In this document: positions 6,229 to 7,391 of the stretch, one piece after another
How the letters are laid out: each line of letters starts with the position of its first letter
Numbering within the stretch: position 1 is the stretch's first letter
From: an uncultured Phascolarctobacterium sp.
GTDB lineage: Bacteria; Bacillota; Negativicutes; Acidaminococcales; Acidaminococcaceae
DNA: 7,391 bases
Reading direction: 5' to 3'
NCBI GenBank assembly: GCA_900554395.1
Contig: USHB01000070.1
Coordinates: forward strand, 1-7,391
Translations under genes and position numbers: made by a program
Notes under the pieces: model-generated
Databases searched by the model: none
What the model was told of the DNA's origin: nothing
Seen by the model: only the letters and a program-made list of their open reading frames with translations

Positions 6229-7391
6229 TTAATGATGGAACAGTCTCAGGCCGGTAAACGCCATGGCAATGCCGTATTTATCGCAGGTTTCAATAACATT
6301 ATCATCGCGGATACTGCCGCCTGCCTGAGCAATATATTCAACGCCGCTGCGGTGTGCGCGCTCAATATTATCGCCAAACGGGAAGAAGGCATCGCTGCCG
6401 AGAGATACGCCTTTAAGCTGGGCAATCCATGCTTTTTTCTCCTCACGGGTAAGCGGTTCCGGTTTTTCGGTAAAGAAGTTTTCCCAAACACCGTCTGCCA
6501 AAACATCTTCGTAATCGTCAGAAATGTACACGTCAATGGTATTGTCGCGGTCCGGACGGCGGATGTTTTCTTTAAACGGCAGTGCCAAAACTTTCGGATT
6601 CTGGCGCAGCCACCAGATATCGGCTTTATTGCCTGCAAGGCGGGTGCAATGCACGCGGGACTGCTGACCTGCGCCGATGCCGATTGCCTGGCCGTCTTTT
6701 ACGTAGCAAACGGAGTTGGACTGAGTGTATTTTAAGGTAATCAAAGCAATTAAAAGGTCGCGTTGTGCGCTTTCGGGAATTTCTTTATTTTTGGTCGGAC
6801 GGTTTTGCAAAAGGTCTGCCGTAATTTTGGCTTCGTTGCGGTCCTGTTCAAAGGTAATGCCAAATACTTCTTTGGTTTCCGTCAGCTTGGGCTGATAGTT
6901 GGGGTCAATTTTAATAATGTTGTAAGTGCCTTTGCGTTTGGTTTTTAAAACTTCCAGTGCTTCATCGGTGTAACCCGGAGCGATAACACCATCGGAAACT
7001 TCGCGTGCCAGCATTTTAGCGGTCTGTACGTCACAGACATCGCTCAATGCCACAAAATCGCCGTAGCTAGACATTCTGTCCGCACCGCGCGCACGGGCAT
7101 AAGCATTAGCCAGCGGGCTGAGTTCAAGGTCATCAACATAATAGATTTTTTTTAGAGTATCGCTTAAAGGCAGGCCAACTGCTGCGCCTGCGGGGCTTAC
7201 ATGCTTAAAAGAAGCAGCGGCGGGCAGTCCGGTTGCCTCTTTAAGTTCTTTTACAAGCTGCCAGCTGTTAAAAGCATCCAAAAAGTTAATATATCCGGGG
7301 CGGCCGTTTAAAACTTCGATAGGAAGTTCGCCGTCCTTCATAAAAATACGTGCCTGTTTCTGGTTAGGGTTGCAGCCATACTTTAATTGCA
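6229..7391 (-). CDS. purH: AICAR formyltransferase (stand-alone PurH transformylase), 5' end beyond the window
   Basis: The enzyme transfers a formyl group from 10-formyl-tetrahydrofolate to AICAR, the penultimate step of IMP synthesis. The frame stays open to the right edge: 386 residues are visible, beginning QLKYGCNPNQKQARIF. Visible motifs are the catalytic Lys-His in SFKHVSPAGAAVG, GADRMSSYGDFVALSD, VSDGVIAPGY, LKYTQSNSVCYVKDGQAIG, GAGQQSRVHCTRLAGNKADI, DAFFPFGDNIERAHRSGV and the C-terminal MAFTGLRLFHH. In bifunctional PurH the domain starts at LRYGENPHQ and follows an IMP cyclohydrolase domain. Here LKYGCNPNQ and the long insert pattern resemble the single-domain clostridial form (about 390 residues), so only a few residues are probably missing. 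The Met encoded at 7341 is internal, not the start. YIAQAGGS replaces the usual QPGGS. The stop codon is at 6231-6229, 123 bases upstream of the acyl-CoA dehydrogenase ATG. Confidence 0.93.
   Translation of the reverse strand, partial: QLKYGCNPNQKQARIFMKDGELPIEVLNGRPGYINFLDAFNSWQLVKELKEATGLPAAASFKHVSPAGAAVGLPLSDTLKKIYYVDDLELSPLANAYARARGADRMSSYGDFVALSDVCDVQTAKMLAREVSDGVIAPGYTDEALEVLKTKRKGTYNIIKIDPNYQPKLTETKEVFGITFEQDRNEAKITADLLQNRPTKNKEIPESAQRDLLIALITLKYTQSNSVCYVKDGQAIGIGAGQQSRVHCTRLAGNKADIWWLRQNPKVLALPFKENIRRPDRDNTIDVYISDDYEDVLADGVWENFFTEKPEPLTREEKKAWIAQLKGVSLGSDAFFPFGDNIERAHRSGVEYIAQAGGSIRDDNVIETCDKYGIAMAFTGLRLFHH

Noticed and set aside
6232..6735. 167-codon open frame on the + strand
   Set aside because: It is antisense to the conserved C-terminal half of purH and has no recognisable motifs.

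Overview
The window reads as chromosomal DNA from a low-to-medium GC Firmicute. The evidence is the lspA-rluD(ylyB)-pyrR gene order known from Bacillus and its relatives, strong purine-rich ribosome binding sites, SigA-type promoters with 17-base spacers, and an AICAR transformylase of the stand-alone clostridial type. An anaerobic gut lineage (Clostridia or Negativicutes, perhaps Phascolarctobacterium-like) fits, but this is inference and the genus cannot be fixed from the sequence alone. I see no rRNA, tRNA, CRISPR array, insertion sequence or phage gene.

Layout from left to right: positions 1-192 are an AT-rich leader with one good promoter, followed by the uracil permease gene uraA on the + strand (193-1443). 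Two strong hairpins back to back (1465-1544) separate uraA from a convergent minus-strand operon. Read in its own direction, that operon is lspA (4845-4402), rluD/ylyB (4438-3494), pyrR (3477-2926) and two tandem LUD-domain genes (2887-2231 and 2209-1550). It has one consensus-like promoter at 4889-4917, and its gene junctions are overlapping or at most 38 bases. Further right, also on the minus strand, lie an acyl-CoA dehydrogenase gene (body 6025-4976) with its own promoter and terminator, and the 3' main part of a stand-alone purH (AICAR formyltransferase) that runs off the right edge.

How the genes relate: UraA imports uracil and PyrR proteins are both pyrimidine regulators and uracil phosphoribosyltransferases, so the convergent pair forms a uracil-salvage neighbourhood. 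No PyrR-type attenuator is visible in front of either transcription unit, because both predicted leaders are only about 30-40 nt. LspA (lipoprotein signal peptidase) and RluD (23S rRNA pseudouridine synthase) are housekeeping genes in their usual order. The LUD genes are an unusual occupant of the slot after pyrR, where pyrP/pyrB sit in Bacillus.

The points most worth a second look are: (1) an in-frame TAA at codon 27 of the acyl-CoA dehydrogenase gene, immediately followed by an in-frame ATG; (2) the tandem LUD paralogues, in which the downstream copy has six rather than four cysteines in its C-terminal cluster and has lost otherwise shared residues; (3) a 38-bp perfectly identical segment at the 3' ends of these otherwise diverged paralogues; and (4) a pyrR with no visible RNA target nearby.
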